Below are positions 42,914 to 52,217 of a DNA stretch of 64,000 bases, in pieces. The stretch lies in NCBI GenBank assembly GCA_023404675.1, contig JAEYAW010000036.1:115180-179179 (forward strand). Reading direction: 5' to 3'. The DNA is from Pseudomonadota bacterium. Its GTDB lineage: Bacteria; Pseudomonadota; Alphaproteobacteria; Rhizobiales; Xanthobacteraceae. Within the stretch, counting starts at the first letter, position 1, and every line of letters begins with the position of its first letter. The notes under the pieces were generated by a model. The model had not been told where the DNA came from. It did not search any database and was given only the letters and a program-made list of their open reading frames with translations. Made by a program: the position numbers and the translations under genes.

Positions 42914-44359
42914 ATGGGCAAGGTTACCGGCTTTCTTGAGTATGAGCGCCACGACCGCAAGTATCTGCCGGTCGTCGAGCGGCTGAAGAACTACAACGAG
43001 TTCGTCGTTCCGCTGCCGGAGAAAGAGCTTCGGGATCAGGCGGCGCGCTGCATGAATTGCGGCATTCCCTACTGTCACGGCACCGGCTCGGTCGCGCCGG
43101 GCACGCCCGGCTGCCCGGTGAACAACCAGATCCCGGACTGGAACGATCTCGTCTATCAGGGCAACTGGCAGGAAGCTTCTCGCACGCTGCACTCCACCAA
43201 CAATTTCCCGGAGTTCACCGGCCGCATCTGTCCCGCGCCCTGCGAGGCGTCGTGCACGCTGAACATCACGGAAACCCCGGTCACCATCAAGACGATCGAA
43301 TGCGCCATTGTCGACAAGGCCTGGGAGAACGGCTGGCTCAAGCCGGAGCCCGCCTCGCATGCGACCGGAAAGAAAGTCGCCGTCGTTGGCGCGGGACCGG
43401 CGGGACTGGCCTGCGCGCAGCAGCTCGCCCGCGCGGGGCACGAGGTGCATGTGTTCGAGAAGTGGGCCAAGGCCGGCGGCCTGATGCGCTACGGTATTCC
43501 CGACTTCAAGATGGAGAAGCAGGGCATCGATCGGCGCGTCGCGCAGCTGGAAGGGGAGGGCGTCGTCTTCCACTACGGCGTGAATGTCGGCGTGAGCCTC
43601 GATCCGACCGACCTGCTGAAGGACTTCGACGCAGTCGCTCTGACGGGCGGTGCGGAAAAGCCTCGTGATTTGCCGGTGCCGGGCCGCGATCTCAACGGCA
43701 TTCACTTCGCCATGGATTTCCTGCCGCAGCAGAATCGCCGCGTTAGCGGCGAGCCGATCGTCGGGGTCGAGGAGATCTTCGCCACTGGCAAGCATGTGGT
43801 GGTGATCGGCGGCGGCGATACCGGATCGGACTGCATCGGCACCTCCAACCGTCACGGCGCGCTCTCAGTGACCCAGCTCGAGATCATGCCCGAGCCGCCG
43901 GTGCACGAGAACAAGGAGATGACTTGGCCGAACTGGCCGCTGAAGATGCGCACCTCGTCCAGCCATCAGGAAGGCGCCGAGCGCGAATTCGCGGTCACGA
44001 CCGAGGCCTTCCTCGGCAAGGATGGCAAGGTGACGGGCCTGCGCTGCGCCCGGGTGGACGACAAGTTCAAGCCGATCCCGGGCAGCGAGTTCGAGCTGAA
44101 GGCCGATCTCGTCCTGCTGGCGATGGGCTTTGTGCACCCGCTCCACGAAGGGCTTTTGAAGAAATTGGACGTGGCGCTCGATCCGCGCGGCAACGTCAAG
44201 GCCTCGACCGGCGACTATCACACTTCGGTTCCGAAGGTGTTTTCGGCCGGCGATATGCGCCGCGGCCAGTCGCTGGTGGTCTGGGCGATTCGCGAGGGCC
44301 GCCAGTGCGCCCGCGCCATCGACCTGTTCCTGATGGGTGAGACCACGTTGCCAACCTGA
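42914..44359 (+). CDS. gltD: Glutamate synthase (NADPH) small subunit
   Basis: This 481-residue FAD/NADPH subunit feeds electrons to GltB. N-terminal cysteine groups (CMNCGIPYCHG, GTPGCPVNNQIP, RICPAPCEASC) bind 4Fe-4S clusters. FAD and NADPH Rossmann motifs are VAVVGAGPAGLACAQQLARA (~155) and VVVIGGGDTGSDCIGTS (~295). The C terminus carries VFSAGDMRRGQSLVVWAI. The start is ATG 42914. A perfect bidirectional terminator follows. Confidence 0.96.
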   Translation: MGKVTGFLEYERHDRKYLPVVERLKNYNEFVVPLPEKELRDQAARCMNCGIPYCHGTGSVAPGTPGCPVNNQIPDWNDLVYQGNWQEASRTLHSTNNFPEFTGRICPAPCEASCTLNITETPVTIKTIECAIVDKAWENGWLKPEPASHATGKKVAVVGAGPAGLACAQQLARAGHEVHVFEKWAKAGGLMRYGIPDFKMEKQGIDRRVAQLEGEGVVFHYGVNVGVSLDPTDLLKDFDAVALTGGAEKPRDLPVPGRDLNGIHFAMDFLPQQNRRVSGEPIVGVEEIFATGKHVVVIGGGDTGSDCIGTSNRHGALSVTQLEIMPEPPVHENKEMTWPNWPLKMRTSSSHQEGAEREFAVTTEAFLGKDGKVTGLRCARVDDKFKPIPGSEFELKADLVLLAMGFVHPLHEGLLKKLDVALDPRGNVKASTGDYHTSVPKVFSAGDMRRGQSLVVWAIREGRQCARAIDLFLMGETTLPT

Positions 44360-44387
44360 CCCGCGCGGGTCCACGGCATCAGATTTG

Positions 44388-44420
44388 AAAACGGCCGGGG
44401 CATGCCCCGGCCGTTTGATT
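44388..44420. terminator. Bidirectional terminator downstream of gltD
   Basis: AAACGGCCGGGGC-AT-GCCCCGGCCGTTT is a perfect long stem with A and T flanks on both sides. It serves gltD on the plus strand and the small membrane-protein gene on the minus strand. Confidence 0.9.
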
Positions 44421-44462
44421 TTAACAAGCGGTCGTCGAAACTGTCGTCAAACCTTCACGGAC

Positions 44463-44549
44463 TCAGCGGTTCATGAACAAAGCCAGAAGGATGATGATCG
44501 GCAGTGGAATACCGAGAAGCCACAGAAGTGCGCCTTTTCCCAAACCCAT
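44463..44549 (-). CDS. 28-residue single-span membrane protein
   Basis: A minus-strand gene of 29 codons encodes MGLGKGALLWLLG followed by IPLPIIILLALFMNR. It has one hydrophobic helix with Pro kinks and a short basic end. The ribosome site GGAGG is five bases before ATG 44549, and a terminator lies 43 bases after the stop. Very short proteins of this pattern occur in other proteobacteria without known function. The complete translation signals make it likely to be real. Confidence 0.65.
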   Translation of the reverse strand: MGLGKGALLWLLGIPLPIIILLALFMNR

Positions 44550-44803
44550 GTCAGCCTCCATTCAATCTGCATCGATGGGAAAAACTGCCGGTGGCAGCAC
44601 CCGTTCCAGAGATATTTTTCGCTGGCCTCCCGGAACGATTGTCCCGCGTACGCATACGGACGAAGCCACCCGCGCAAAACGCCCTGTTTTCTGGCGGGCG
44701 CTGTGCCATATTGGCGGCGCAAAGCTGATGACCGGGCGATCCTGGCGCGGTCTTGATGGCGGGACTTGAAATTCGGACTGATCATTCGGGGCTTGGACTC
44801 TCC

Positions 44804-45835
44804 ATGGCGCAAGGCAATCCGACCACTTCATCCGCCGCTCTCGACGTGTCCAAGCTGTCGCCGCCCCGCATCTTCCTCGTGCGGATGCTGGTGTTCCTGA
44901 TCCTCTGCGCGCTGATCCTCGTGGTGCTCTACAAGCAGGTCGTGGTGGCGTTCTTCGCCAATCCCGGCCTCAACGCGTTGATCGGCGCCGTTCTGGCGGT
45001 CGGCATCATTCTGTCGTTCCGGCAGGTGATCAGGCTGTTTCCAGAGATCGCGTGGGTGAACAGTTTCCGCATCGCCGATCCCGGCCTCGCCATCGAGCGG
45101 CGTCCGGTCCTCCTCGCACCGATGGCCGTGATTCTCGGCGGCGAGCGCTCCGGGCGAATGACGATCTCGCAGCAGACCATGCGGCATCTGCTCGATTCGA
45201 TCGCGACCCGGCTCGACGAGGCCCGCGATATCTCGCGCTACATGACCGGGCTTCTGGTGTTTCTCGGCCTGCTCGGAACCTTCTGGGGCCTGATCGAGAC
45301 GGTGTCGTCCGTCGGCAAGGTGATCGACGGCCTCAAGGTCGGCGGCGAAGCGGGCGCGCTGTTCGATACGCTGAAGGAGGGGCTGGCCGCGCCGCTGGGC
45401 GGCATGGGCATTTCGTTCTCGTCCTCGCTGTTCGGTCTGGCCGGCTCGCTGATCCTTGGCTTTCTCGATCTGCAATCCAGTCAGGCGCAGAATCGTTTCT
45501 ACACGGAGCTTGAGGACTGGCTCGCGACCACCGTGCGCGAGGCGGGTGTTCCCGCCGAACCTGCTACGGTCAGCGTGGCCGCACATAATCCCGATTTGCG
45601 CATCACGCTGGACCGGCTTCGGGTCGCGATCGACGATCTTGGATCGAAGGACGCGGGCGCCAATCGCGCATCCACCACGGCGATGGCCAATCTGGCGGAT
45701 GCCATTCAGGGGCTGGTGCAGCATATGCGCAGCGAGCAGCAGATGATCCGCGAATGGGCGGACGGGCAGGGCGAGCAGAGCCGCGAGATCAAGCGTCTGC
45801 TTGAGCGGCTGGCCCGCCAGACCGAGAAGGGCTAG
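44804..45835 (+). CDS. MotA/TolQ/ExbB-family proton-channel protein
   Basis: The ~343-residue membrane protein has two N-terminal helices (LVFLILCALILVVLY and a segment near 60-80), a cytoplasmic region, then the conserved MotA_ExbB core at ~155-240 (MTGLLVFLGLLGTFWGLIET and MGISFSSSLFGLAGSLILGF). A cytoplasmic helical tail follows. It pairs with the next gene, two bases downstream, which has a MotB-like N-terminal helix and an OmpA domain. Together they may form a proton-driven motor acting on the cell wall, distinct from flagellar or Tol genes, which are absent here. ATG 44804 is chosen; 17 extra residues are possible upstream. Confidence 0.85.
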   Translation: MAQGNPTTSSAALDVSKLSPPRIFLVRMLVFLILCALILVVLYKQVVVAFFANPGLNALIGAVLAVGIILSFRQVIRLFPEIAWVNSFRIADPGLAIERRPVLLAPMAVILGGERSGRMTISQQTMRHLLDSIATRLDEARDISRYMTGLLVFLGLLGTFWGLIETVSSVGKVIDGLKVGGEAGALFDTLKEGLAAPLGGMGISFSSSLFGLAGSLILGFLDLQSSQAQNRFYTELEDWLATTVREAGVPAEPATVSVAAHNPDLRITLDRLRVAIDDLGSKDAGANRASTTAMANLADAIQGLVQHMRSEQQMIREWADGQGEQSREIKRLLERLARQTEKG

Positions 45836-45837
45836 CC

Positions 45838-46866
45838 ATGGCGCTGGCGCGCAGCCGCCGCAGCGATGGGCCGTTCAATTACTGGCCCGGCTTCGTGGAC
45901 GCCCTGTCCACGCTGGTGCTCGCCATCGTGTTCCTGCTGTCGGTGTTCCTTGTCGTCCAGTTCTTCCTGTCGCAGGAGGTCTCCGGCAAGGACAAGGCGC
46001 TCAACGAACTGAATGCGAAGATCGCGCAGCTCAACGATCTGCTGTCGCTGGAGAAGCTGTCGTCGCTGAATCTCGGCGAGCAGCTGTCGCAGATGCGTGC
46101 CGGACTGTCGGCGGCGGAAGCCGAGCGGGATCGCGTGAAAGGTCTGTTTGACGGGCTTGCCGGACAGGGCAGCGACGCCGCCGGCCGCGCCAGTGAGCTC
46201 GGCAAGGCCCTCGATTCCGAAAAGCAGGTGTCGGGCCGCGCGCTGGCGCAGATCGAGGTGCTGAACCAGCAGATCAGCGCGCTGCGCCGCCAACTGGCCG
46301 CGCTCGAAGAAGCGCTTGACGCCTCGGAGCGGCGGGACAAGGAATCGCAGGGCCGCATTGCCGATCTCGGCCAGCGGCTCAACGTGGCGCTGGCGCAGCG
46401 CGTGCAGGAGCTGTCGCGCTATCGCTCCGAGTTCTTCGGCCGCCTGCGGGCGATCCTCGGCAATCGCCCGGATATCCGCATTGTCGGCGACCGCTTCGTG
46501 TTTCAGTCCGAGGTGTTCTTCCAGACCGGGCAGGACCAGCTTCTGCCCGAAGGGCGCAGCGAACTGGACCAGATCGCCACCGCGCTGATCGACCTCGACA
46601 AGCGGATCCCGAGCGAGATTCCGTGGGTGATGCGTGTCGATGGCCACACCGACGTGCGGCCGATCGCCAGCCCGCAGTTCAAGTCGAACTGGGAGCTGTC
46701 GGCCGCGCGCGCGATTTCAGTGGTGCAATATCTGATCTCGCGCGGAGTGCCGCCGCAACGCCTCGTCGCGGCGGGCTTTGGAGAATTCCAGCCGCTCGAC
46801 ACCGCCCAGACCGAGGACGCCTATCAGCGCAACCGCCGCATCGAACTGAAGCTGACCGAGCGGTGA
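45838..46866 (+). CDS. OmpA/MotB-like peptidoglycan-binding protein
   Basis: The 342-residue partner of the preceding channel has one N-terminal membrane helix (ALSTLVLAIVFLLSVFLVV) preceded by D21, the place of the proton-binding Asp in MotB-type stators. A long coiled coil at ~48-185 is rich in Leu, Glu, Lys and Gln. The C-terminal OmpA domain (~215-340) has DGHTDVRPI and NRRIELKLTE, which bind peptidoglycan. The start is two bases after the previous stop, so the two are translationally coupled. Confidence 0.86.
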   Translation: MALARSRRSDGPFNYWPGFVDALSTLVLAIVFLLSVFLVVQFFLSQEVSGKDKALNELNAKIAQLNDLLSLEKLSSLNLGEQLSQMRAGLSAAEAERDRVKGLFDGLAGQGSDAAGRASELGKALDSEKQVSGRALAQIEVLNQQISALRRQLAALEEALDASERRDKESQGRIADLGQRLNVALAQRVQELSRYRSEFFGRLRAILGNRPDIRIVGDRFVFQSEVFFQTGQDQLLPEGRSELDQIATALIDLDKRIPSEIPWVMRVDGHTDVRPIASPQFKSNWELSAARAISVVQYLISRGVPPQRLVAAGFGEFQPLDTAQTEDAYQRNRRIELKLTER

Positions 46867-46870
46867 GCCG

Positions 46871-47329
46871 ATGGCGAGCGCTGGCGGTTTTACGCTGCGG
46901 CCTTACGATCCGGCGGACGAGGACGCGGCCATCGCGCTGTGGCAGCGCACCTGGCAGCAGACCTATCCGGAGATCGACTTCGCGGCGCGCGTGGACTGGT
47001 GGCGCGCGCGCTGGCGCGACGAGCTTGTTCCGGGCGCTGCGGTCGTCGTGGCCGAACGGGCGGCCCGGATGGCCGGGTTCGTCACCATCGACGCCAGCGG
47101 CTATCTTGATCAGATCGTGGTCGCTCCGGAGTGCTGGGGAACGCCGCTCGCGACGCTGCTGGTGGACGAAGCCAAGCGCCGCTCGCCCGCGAAGGTGTTC
47201 CTGCTGGTCAATGCCGATAACGCCCGCGCCGTTCGTTTCTATGAGCGCAACGGGTTCGTGCATGCCGGAGACGACGTGAACCCGACTTCAGGCCGCCCGG
47301 TCTGGCGCATGGAGTGGCTGGGTGGTTAG
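46871..47329 (+). CDS. GNAT-family N-acetyltransferase
   Basis: The 152-residue acetyltransferase opens FTLRPYDPADEDAAIALWQR. It has the region LDQIVVAPECWGTPLATLLV (~77-96), where the usual RGxG loop is replaced by WGTPLA, and the closing NARAVRFYERNGFVHAG. The weakened CoA loop is unusual. It follows the OmpA-like gene by four bases and is probably in the same operon. Its stop overlaps the stop of the convergent permease gene by four bases. Confidence 0.82.
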   Translation: MASAGGFTLRPYDPADEDAAIALWQRTWQQTYPEIDFAARVDWWRARWRDELVPGAAVVVAERAARMAGFVTIDASGYLDQIVVAPECWGTPLATLLVDEAKRRSPAKVFLLVNADNARAVRFYERNGFVHAGDDVNPTSGRPVWRMEWLGG

Positions 47330-48720
47330 GCCGTCGCGGTCTGCTTCTGCTCCAGCCCGGCAAAGTGCCCGTGCCGTTGCAGATAGGCGAGCAGCACGAA
47401 GCTCGGCACGGCGGCGACGACGCTGAGCGCGAAGAACAGCGGCCAGCCGGTTGCCTGCGCGATATAGCCCGCGCCGGACGAGAGATAGGTGCGGCCGATC
47501 GCGGCGAAGGCGGTCAACAGCGCGTATTGGGTGGCGGTGTGCAGCGGGCTGCGGCACAGCGCGGACAGGTAGGCCACGAAAATCACCGTGCCGATCGCGC
47601 CAGTGAAATTCTCCGCCGAGATCGCCAGCGCCAGCGCCCACTCGTTGTGGCCGACCATCGACAGCCAGGCGAAGGCGAGATTGGAGATCGCCTGCAGCAC
47701 GCCGCCGATCCACAGGCTCGCCGCCAGCGAATAGCGCCGCGCCACGAAGCCGCCCGCGAAGCCTCCGACCAGCGTGGCGATCAGCCCGACGCCTTTCACG
47801 ATGGCCGCATAGTCGTTGCGGGTGAAGCCGAGGTCGATCACGAACGGCGCGGTCATCGTGCCGGAAAATGAATCGGTGAACTTGAACAGGATGACGAAGG
47901 CAAGCACCGCCCAGACATCTTTTCGCGTGAGAAACTCGGTGAATGCACCGACGGCGGCGTTGAACACCCGCGTGAACGAGCTTTCGCCCGCCGTCTCCAT
48001 TTCGGCCTTGCGGGACTGATCCGGCTCGGTGGCGACGAGGGCGGCAATCATGCCGATCACCACCATGCCGGCCATGGCGATATAGCCCCACATCCAGGCC
48101 GACGCCTTGGGCAGGCCGGTGCCCTCGAACCCGCTGACGAGGAACAGCGCGCCGGCGGTCGAGACCAGCATGCCGATGCGGTAGGCGGCGACATAGGCGG
48201 CCATGCCGGCGGCCTGTTCGCTCTCGGGCAGGCTTTCGACCCGGAAGGCATCGACCACGATGTCCTGCGTCGCCGAAGCGGTCGCGACCAGCAGCGCGCC
48301 GAGCGCCACCGCGAACGGCGCGGCGGCCGGGTCGGTCACGGCCAGCAGCAGGATCGCGGCGATCAGCAGGAGCTGCGCGAACACCAGCCAGCCGCGCCGC
48401 CGGCCGAGCCAGCGCGACAGCACCGGCACGTGCAGCGCATCCACCAGCGGAGCCCAGAGGAATTTCAGCGTGTAGGGCGTCCCGACCAGCGCGAACAGGC
48501 CGATGGTGCCGAGATCGACGCCGGATTCCCTCATCCACACCAGCAGGGTCGAGCCGGACAGCGCAAGCGGCAGTCCGGAGGAGAAGCCGAGGAACAGCAC
48601 CACCAGCACCCGGGGCTGGAGATAGACCGCGAGCGTGTCCCGCCACGACGAACGGGGCGCGGCGAGGGTTGTCTCGGAGGACGCGGCGTCGGGCGGGGTC
48701 GGGGCGGCGGCGGATGTCAT
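47326..48720 (-). CDS. ampG: AmpG-like major facilitator permease
   Basis: The 464-residue MFS transporter with 12 or more helices resembles AmpG, which imports anhydro-muropeptides from the periplasm for cell-wall recycling. The conserved opening LGFSSGLPLALSGSTLLVWM and TPYTLKFLWAPLVDAL fit this branch closely. An N-terminal Ala/Pro-rich segment of ~22 residues precedes the first helix. It is divergent from def, with 91 bases between starts. In other bacteria AmpG influences beta-lactamase induction; no such gene is present here. Confidence 0.82.
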   Translation of the reverse strand: MTSAAAPTPPDAASSETTLAAPRSSWRDTLAVYLQPRVLVVLFLGFSSGLPLALSGSTLLVWMRESGVDLGTIGLFALVGTPYTLKFLWAPLVDALHVPVLSRWLGRRRGWLVFAQLLLIAAILLLAVTDPAAAPFAVALGALLVATASATQDIVVDAFRVESLPESEQAAGMAAYVAAYRIGMLVSTAGALFLVSGFEGTGLPKASAWMWGYIAMAGMVVIGMIAALVATEPDQSRKAEMETAGESSFTRVFNAAVGAFTEFLTRKDVWAVLAFVILFKFTDSFSGTMTAPFVIDLGFTRNDYAAIVKGVGLIATLVGGFAGGFVARRYSLAASLWIGGVLQAISNLAFAWLSMVGHNEWALALAISAENFTGAIGTVIFVAYLSALCRSPLHTATQYALLTAFAAIGRTYLSSGAGYIAQATGWPLFFALSVVAAVPSFVLLAYLQRHGHFAGLEQKQTATA

Positions 48721-48811
48721 GGCGATCTGGTTAGCAGATTCGGCCCTTTCCGGCGCGTTCGCCCCGGTGGGCCGGATTGACCCCCGCGCGGCCGAGGCTT
48801 AAATCGCCGCC

Positions 48812-49345
48812 ATGGCCATCAGAGAAATCATCATTCTGCCCGACAAACAGCTGCGCCTTGTCTCCGCTCCCATCGAGACGGTGACGACGCAGGTGCGCAA
48901 GCTCGCCGATGACATGCTGGAGACGATGTACGACGCGCCGGGCATTGGCCTTGCCGCGATCCAGGTCGGCGTTCCGCAGCGGCTCGTCACCATGGACCTC
49001 GCCCGCCGCGAAAAGGAGGGCGACGAGGAGCCCAAGCCGCATCCGCGCGTGTTCATCAATCCGACGGTGATCGCCGCCTCGGAAGATCTGTCGGTCTACG
49101 AGGAGGGATGCCTGTCGATCCCCGAATATTACGAGGCGGTCGAGCGGCCTGCGCGCGTGCGCATCCGCTATACCGATCTCGACGGCAAGCTGCAGGAGGA
49201 AGACGCCGAAGGGCTGTTCGCCACCTGCATCCAGCACGAGATCGACCACCTCAACGGCGTGCTGTTCGTGGACTATCTGTCCAAGCTCAAGCGCGATCGC
49301 GTGTTCAAGAAGTTCGAGAAGGCGGCCAAGCTGCGCGCGGGATAA
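48812..49345 (+). CDS. def: Peptide deformylase
   Basis: The 177-residue metalloenzyme removes formyl groups from new proteins. All three motifs are present: GIGLAAIQVG (~44-53), EGCLSIPE (~95-102, metal Cys) and QHEIDHLNG (~141-149, metal His pair with catalytic Glu). It heads a def-fmt-truA row in which formylation and deformylation enzymes are neighbours. ATG 48812 is well placed. Confidence 0.97.
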   Translation: MAIREIIILPDKQLRLVSAPIETVTTQVRKLADDMLETMYDAPGIGLAAIQVGVPQRLVTMDLARREKEGDEEPKPHPRVFINPTVIAASEDLSVYEEGCLSIPEYYEAVERPARVRIRYTDLDGKLQEEDAEGLFATCIQHEIDHLNGVLFVDYLSKLKRDRVFKKFEKAAKLRAG

Positions 49346-49392
49346 GTTTCACATCGCCGCATTCCGACTGACACAAAAGAGTTCCCGCGCCC

Positions 49393-50331
49393 ATGCCGCT
49401 CCGTATCATTTTCATGGGCACGCCCGATTTCTCCGTGCCGACGCTGCGCGAACTGGCGGCGCAGGGCCATGAGATCGTCGCCGTCTACACCCGCGAGGCC
49501 AAGCCGTCCGGGCGCGGCATGAAGCTTCAGCCGACGCCGGTTGCCTGGGAGGCCGGGCGGCTCGGCGTTCCGGTGTTTACGCCCAGGACGCTGCGCACCG
49601 ACGAAGCGGCCGCCACCATGCGCGGACACCGCGCCGATGCGGCTGTGGTCGTGGCTTACGGGCTGATCCTGCCGCAGGCGATTCTCGATGCGCCGCGCCT
49701 CGGTTGTTTCAACCTGCATGCCTCGCTGCTGCCGCGCTGGCGCGGGGCCGCCCCGATCCAGCGGGCGATCATGGCGGGTGACAGCGAGACCGGCGTGATG
49801 GCGATGAAGATGGACGCCGGGCTCGACACCGGCGATATCGCGCTGGCCGAGCGGGTCGCCATCGATGATGCCATGACGGCTTCCGATCTGCACGATCGGC
49901 TCTCCGATGTCGGCGCGCCGCTGATGGCGCGCGCGATGGCGATGCTGGAGGCAGGCACGCTGACGCTCACGCCGCAGGCCGCCGAGGGCGTCACCTACGC
50001 CGCCAAGATCGACAAGGCGGAGGCGCATATCGACTGGTCGCGCCCGGCGCATCAGGTGTTGCGCCACATCCACGGGCTCTCGCCGTTTCCCGGCGCGTGG
50101 TGCGAGGCTGCGTTGACCGGCGAGCCGCTGCGGCTCAAGATCTTGCGCTGTGAACTGGCCAGCGAAAGGTCAACGGCCGTCCCGGGGACGCTGCTGGACG
50201 ACGAGCTCACGGTCGCATGTGGCGACGGCGCGCTGCGCATTCTCGAATTGCAGGCCCATGGCCGCCAGCGCATGACAGCCGCCGATTTTCTCCGCGGCAC
50301 CGCCCTGCCGAAGGGGCAGTTACTGAAATAA
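49393..50331 (+). CDS. fmt: Methionyl-tRNA formyltransferase
   Basis: The 312-residue enzyme formylates initiator Met-tRNA with 10-formyl-tetrahydrofolate. It has IFMGTPDFSVPTLREL at the N terminus, the catalytic stretch FNLHASLLPRWRGAAPIQRA (~110-129) with Asn, His and later Asp in DTGDIAL, and the C-terminal OB-like domain (~205-312). It lies 47 bases after def and 27 before truA. Confidence 0.97.
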   Translation: MPLRIIFMGTPDFSVPTLRELAAQGHEIVAVYTREAKPSGRGMKLQPTPVAWEAGRLGVPVFTPRTLRTDEAAATMRGHRADAAVVVAYGLILPQAILDAPRLGCFNLHASLLPRWRGAAPIQRAIMAGDSETGVMAMKMDAGLDTGDIALAERVAIDDAMTASDLHDRLSDVGAPLMARAMAMLEAGTLTLTPQAAEGVTYAAKIDKAEAHIDWSRPAHQVLRHIHGLSPFPGAWCEAALTGEPLRLKILRCELASERSTAVPGTLLDDELTVACGDGALRILELQAHGRQRMTAADFLRGTALPKGQLLK

Positions 50332-50358
50332 GTTTGGATCGCCGGACAACGGACAGGT

Positions 50359-51096
50359 ATGCCGCGCTACAAGCTCACCATCGAATATGACGGCACGCCG
50401 TTTCGCGGCTGGCAGTTGCAGGACAGCCTGCCGTCGGTTCAGGGCGCGCTGGAGCATGCCGCGAAGTCGCTGTGCGGTCTCGATGTGCGGGTGCATGGTG
50501 CGGGCCGGACCGATGCGGGCGTGCATGCACGCGGGCAGGTCGCCCATCTCGATCTGCCGAAGGACTACGAGCCGGGCCGCGTGCGCGACGCGCTGAATGC
50601 CTATCTGCGGCCGCATCCGGTCGCGGTGCTCGCGGCCGAGCGTGTGCCCGGGACCTTCGAAGCGCGGTTCTCCGCGCTCAAACGGCATTATCTCTATCGT
50701 ATCGTCAATACGCGCGCGAACCTCGCGCTCGATCTGGGGCGGGCGTGGCGGGTGCCGCGCGCGCTCGACGCGGAGGCGATGCACAAGGCCGCGCAGCGTC
50801 TTGTCGGCAAGCACGATTTTACGACGTTTCGCGATTCCGACTGTCAGGCGAAATCGCCGCTGAAGACGCTGGATCAGCTCGATGTCGCGCGCGAGGGCGA
50901 CGAAATCCGCGTTGTCACCTCGGCACGCTCGTTCCTGCACAGTCAGGTGCGCTCGATGGTCGGCTCGCTGGTGTATGTCGGCGAGGGCCGCTGGACCGCC
51001 GCCGACCTCGCCACTGCGCTTGAGGCCAAGGATCGCGCCGCCTGCGGCATCGTCGCGCCGCCGGACGGGCTTTATCTGATGCGCGTGGATTATTGA
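50359..51096 (+). CDS. truA: tRNA pseudouridine(38-40) synthase
   Basis: The 245-residue enzyme isomerises uridines in the anticodon arm. The catalytic Asp is in GAGRTDAGVHARGQ (~49-62, Asp ~54). YDGTPFRGWQLQ at the start and the RSFLHSQVRSMVGSLVYVGE segment near residue 195 are standard. ATG 50359 follows fmt. Its 3' end overlaps the DUF423 gene on the other strand by seven bases. Confidence 0.97.
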   Translation: MPRYKLTIEYDGTPFRGWQLQDSLPSVQGALEHAAKSLCGLDVRVHGAGRTDAGVHARGQVAHLDLPKDYEPGRVRDALNAYLRPHPVAVLAAERVPGTFEARFSALKRHYLYRIVNTRANLALDLGRAWRVPRALDAEAMHKAAQRLVGKHDFTTFRDSDCQAKSPLKTLDQLDVAREGDEIRVVTSARSFLHSQVRSMVGSLVYVGEGRWTAADLATALEAKDRAACGIVAPPDGLYLMRVDY

Positions 51097-51461
51097 ACGC
51101 GCCGTGGCCACAGCGCTGCGACGACAAGTGCGGCCCAGCTCAGGATCGTCAGCGTGCCGCCGGTCGGCGCGGCCATCGGAAACAGCCGGTTGCCGGTGAA
51201 GTGCCGCATGGCGAGATCGCCCGCGAACAGGCCCGCGCCGAGCAGCAGCGCGAGTGCGACGAGCAGGCTCGCGCGGCGCGGCAGCACCGCGCGGTCGGCG
51301 AGCGCGGCGATGGCGAGGGCGGCGGGCGCGTGAACCAGCAGCATGTTCGCGCCGCTCGCGAGCGAGGCTGCGTCCGCGCCATGGGCGGCGACCGCCGCCA
51401 GCACGACGCCGCAGGCCCCGGCCAGCCCGGCCAGCACGACAACAAGCCGCAGGAGGATCAT
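51090..51461 (-). CDS. DUF423-family membrane protein
   Basis: The 123-residue protein has four hydrophobic segments. The opening LVVVLAGLAGACGVVLAAVA, then AHGAD, and the ending TGGTLTILSWAALVVAALWP match the YgdD/DUF423 family, an inner-membrane protein of unknown role. It begins by ATGA overlap with the engB stop, so it is translated from the same message. Confidence 0.85.
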   Translation of the reverse strand: MILLRLVVVLAGLAGACGVVLAAVAAHGADAASLASGANMLLVHAPAALAIAALADRAVLPRRASLLVALALLLGAGLFAGDLAMRHFTGNRLFPMAAPTGGTLTILSWAALVVAALWPRRVQ

Positions 51462-52111
51462 TCGCCGCGCTCCTTGAGCAGGGCGGCCATCGCCGCGCGC
51501 AGTTCGGGCATGCCCGCGCCGGTGCGCGAGGACGTCGCCAGAATCTCCGGATGCGCCGCGGGGTGCTTCACCATCACGGCCGACATTTCGGTGCGGCGCG
51601 CGTCGAGTTCGCCCGCCTTCACCTGATCGGCTTTGGTCAGCACCATCTGGTAGCTGACGGCGGCCTGATCGAGCGTCTTCATCACCTCGGCGTCGGCGTC
51701 CTTGAAGCCATGGCGCGCATCGATCAGCACGTAGACGCGGGCGAGGCTGGCACGGCCGCGCAGGTAGTCGTGGATCAGCGATGTCCACGCGGCGATACGC
51801 GTCTTGGAGGCGGCAGCATAGCCGTAGCCCGGCATGTCCACCAGCCGGAAGCGCGGGCCGAGCGGGCCCTCGAAGAAGATCAGTTCCTGCGTCCGGCCCG
51901 GCGTGTGCGAGGTGCGGGCCAGCGCGTTGCGGCCCGTGATCGCATTGATGAGGCTTGATTTGCCGACATTGGAGCGGCCGGCGAAGGCCACTTCCGTGCC
52001 CTGCATCGGCGGCAGCGCCGCGACCGTGGGGGACGCGAACACGAAGCGCCATTCCCCGGCGAACAGCTTTCGCCCGGCTTCCATGGTTTCGGCGCTGTGG
52101 GTGGTGATCAT
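51458..52111 (-). CDS. engB: Ribosome-biogenesis GTPase EngB/YsxC
   Basis: The 217-residue GTPase needed for large-subunit assembly has G1 GRSNVGKSSLINAI (~48-61), G2 region THTPGRTQ (~73-80), G3 DMPGYGYA (~94-101) and G4 LTKAD (~158-162). ATG 52111 gives the usual alphaproteobacterial length; a start at 52183 would add 24 basic residues without support. It forms an operon with the DUF423 gene. Confidence 0.94.
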   Translation of the reverse strand: MITTHSAETMEAGRKLFAGEWRFVFASPTVAALPPMQGTEVAFAGRSNVGKSSLINAITGRNALARTSHTPGRTQELIFFEGPLGPRFRLVDMPGYGYAAASKTRIAAWTSLIHDYLRGRASLARVYVLIDARHGFKDADAEVMKTLDQAAVSYQMVLTKADQVKAGELDARRTEMSAVMVKHPAAHPEILATSSRTGAGMPELRAAMAALLKERGE

Positions 52112-52217
52112 GTTGCCGGATCGCTCGTTGTTTTTGTGGCGTTGCCGCGTCCATCTTCCGAGGACGGCGTTGCGCGCGCCCACCTTAAGATGACGGCCCG
52201 CGCGGAAAGACCATGCC

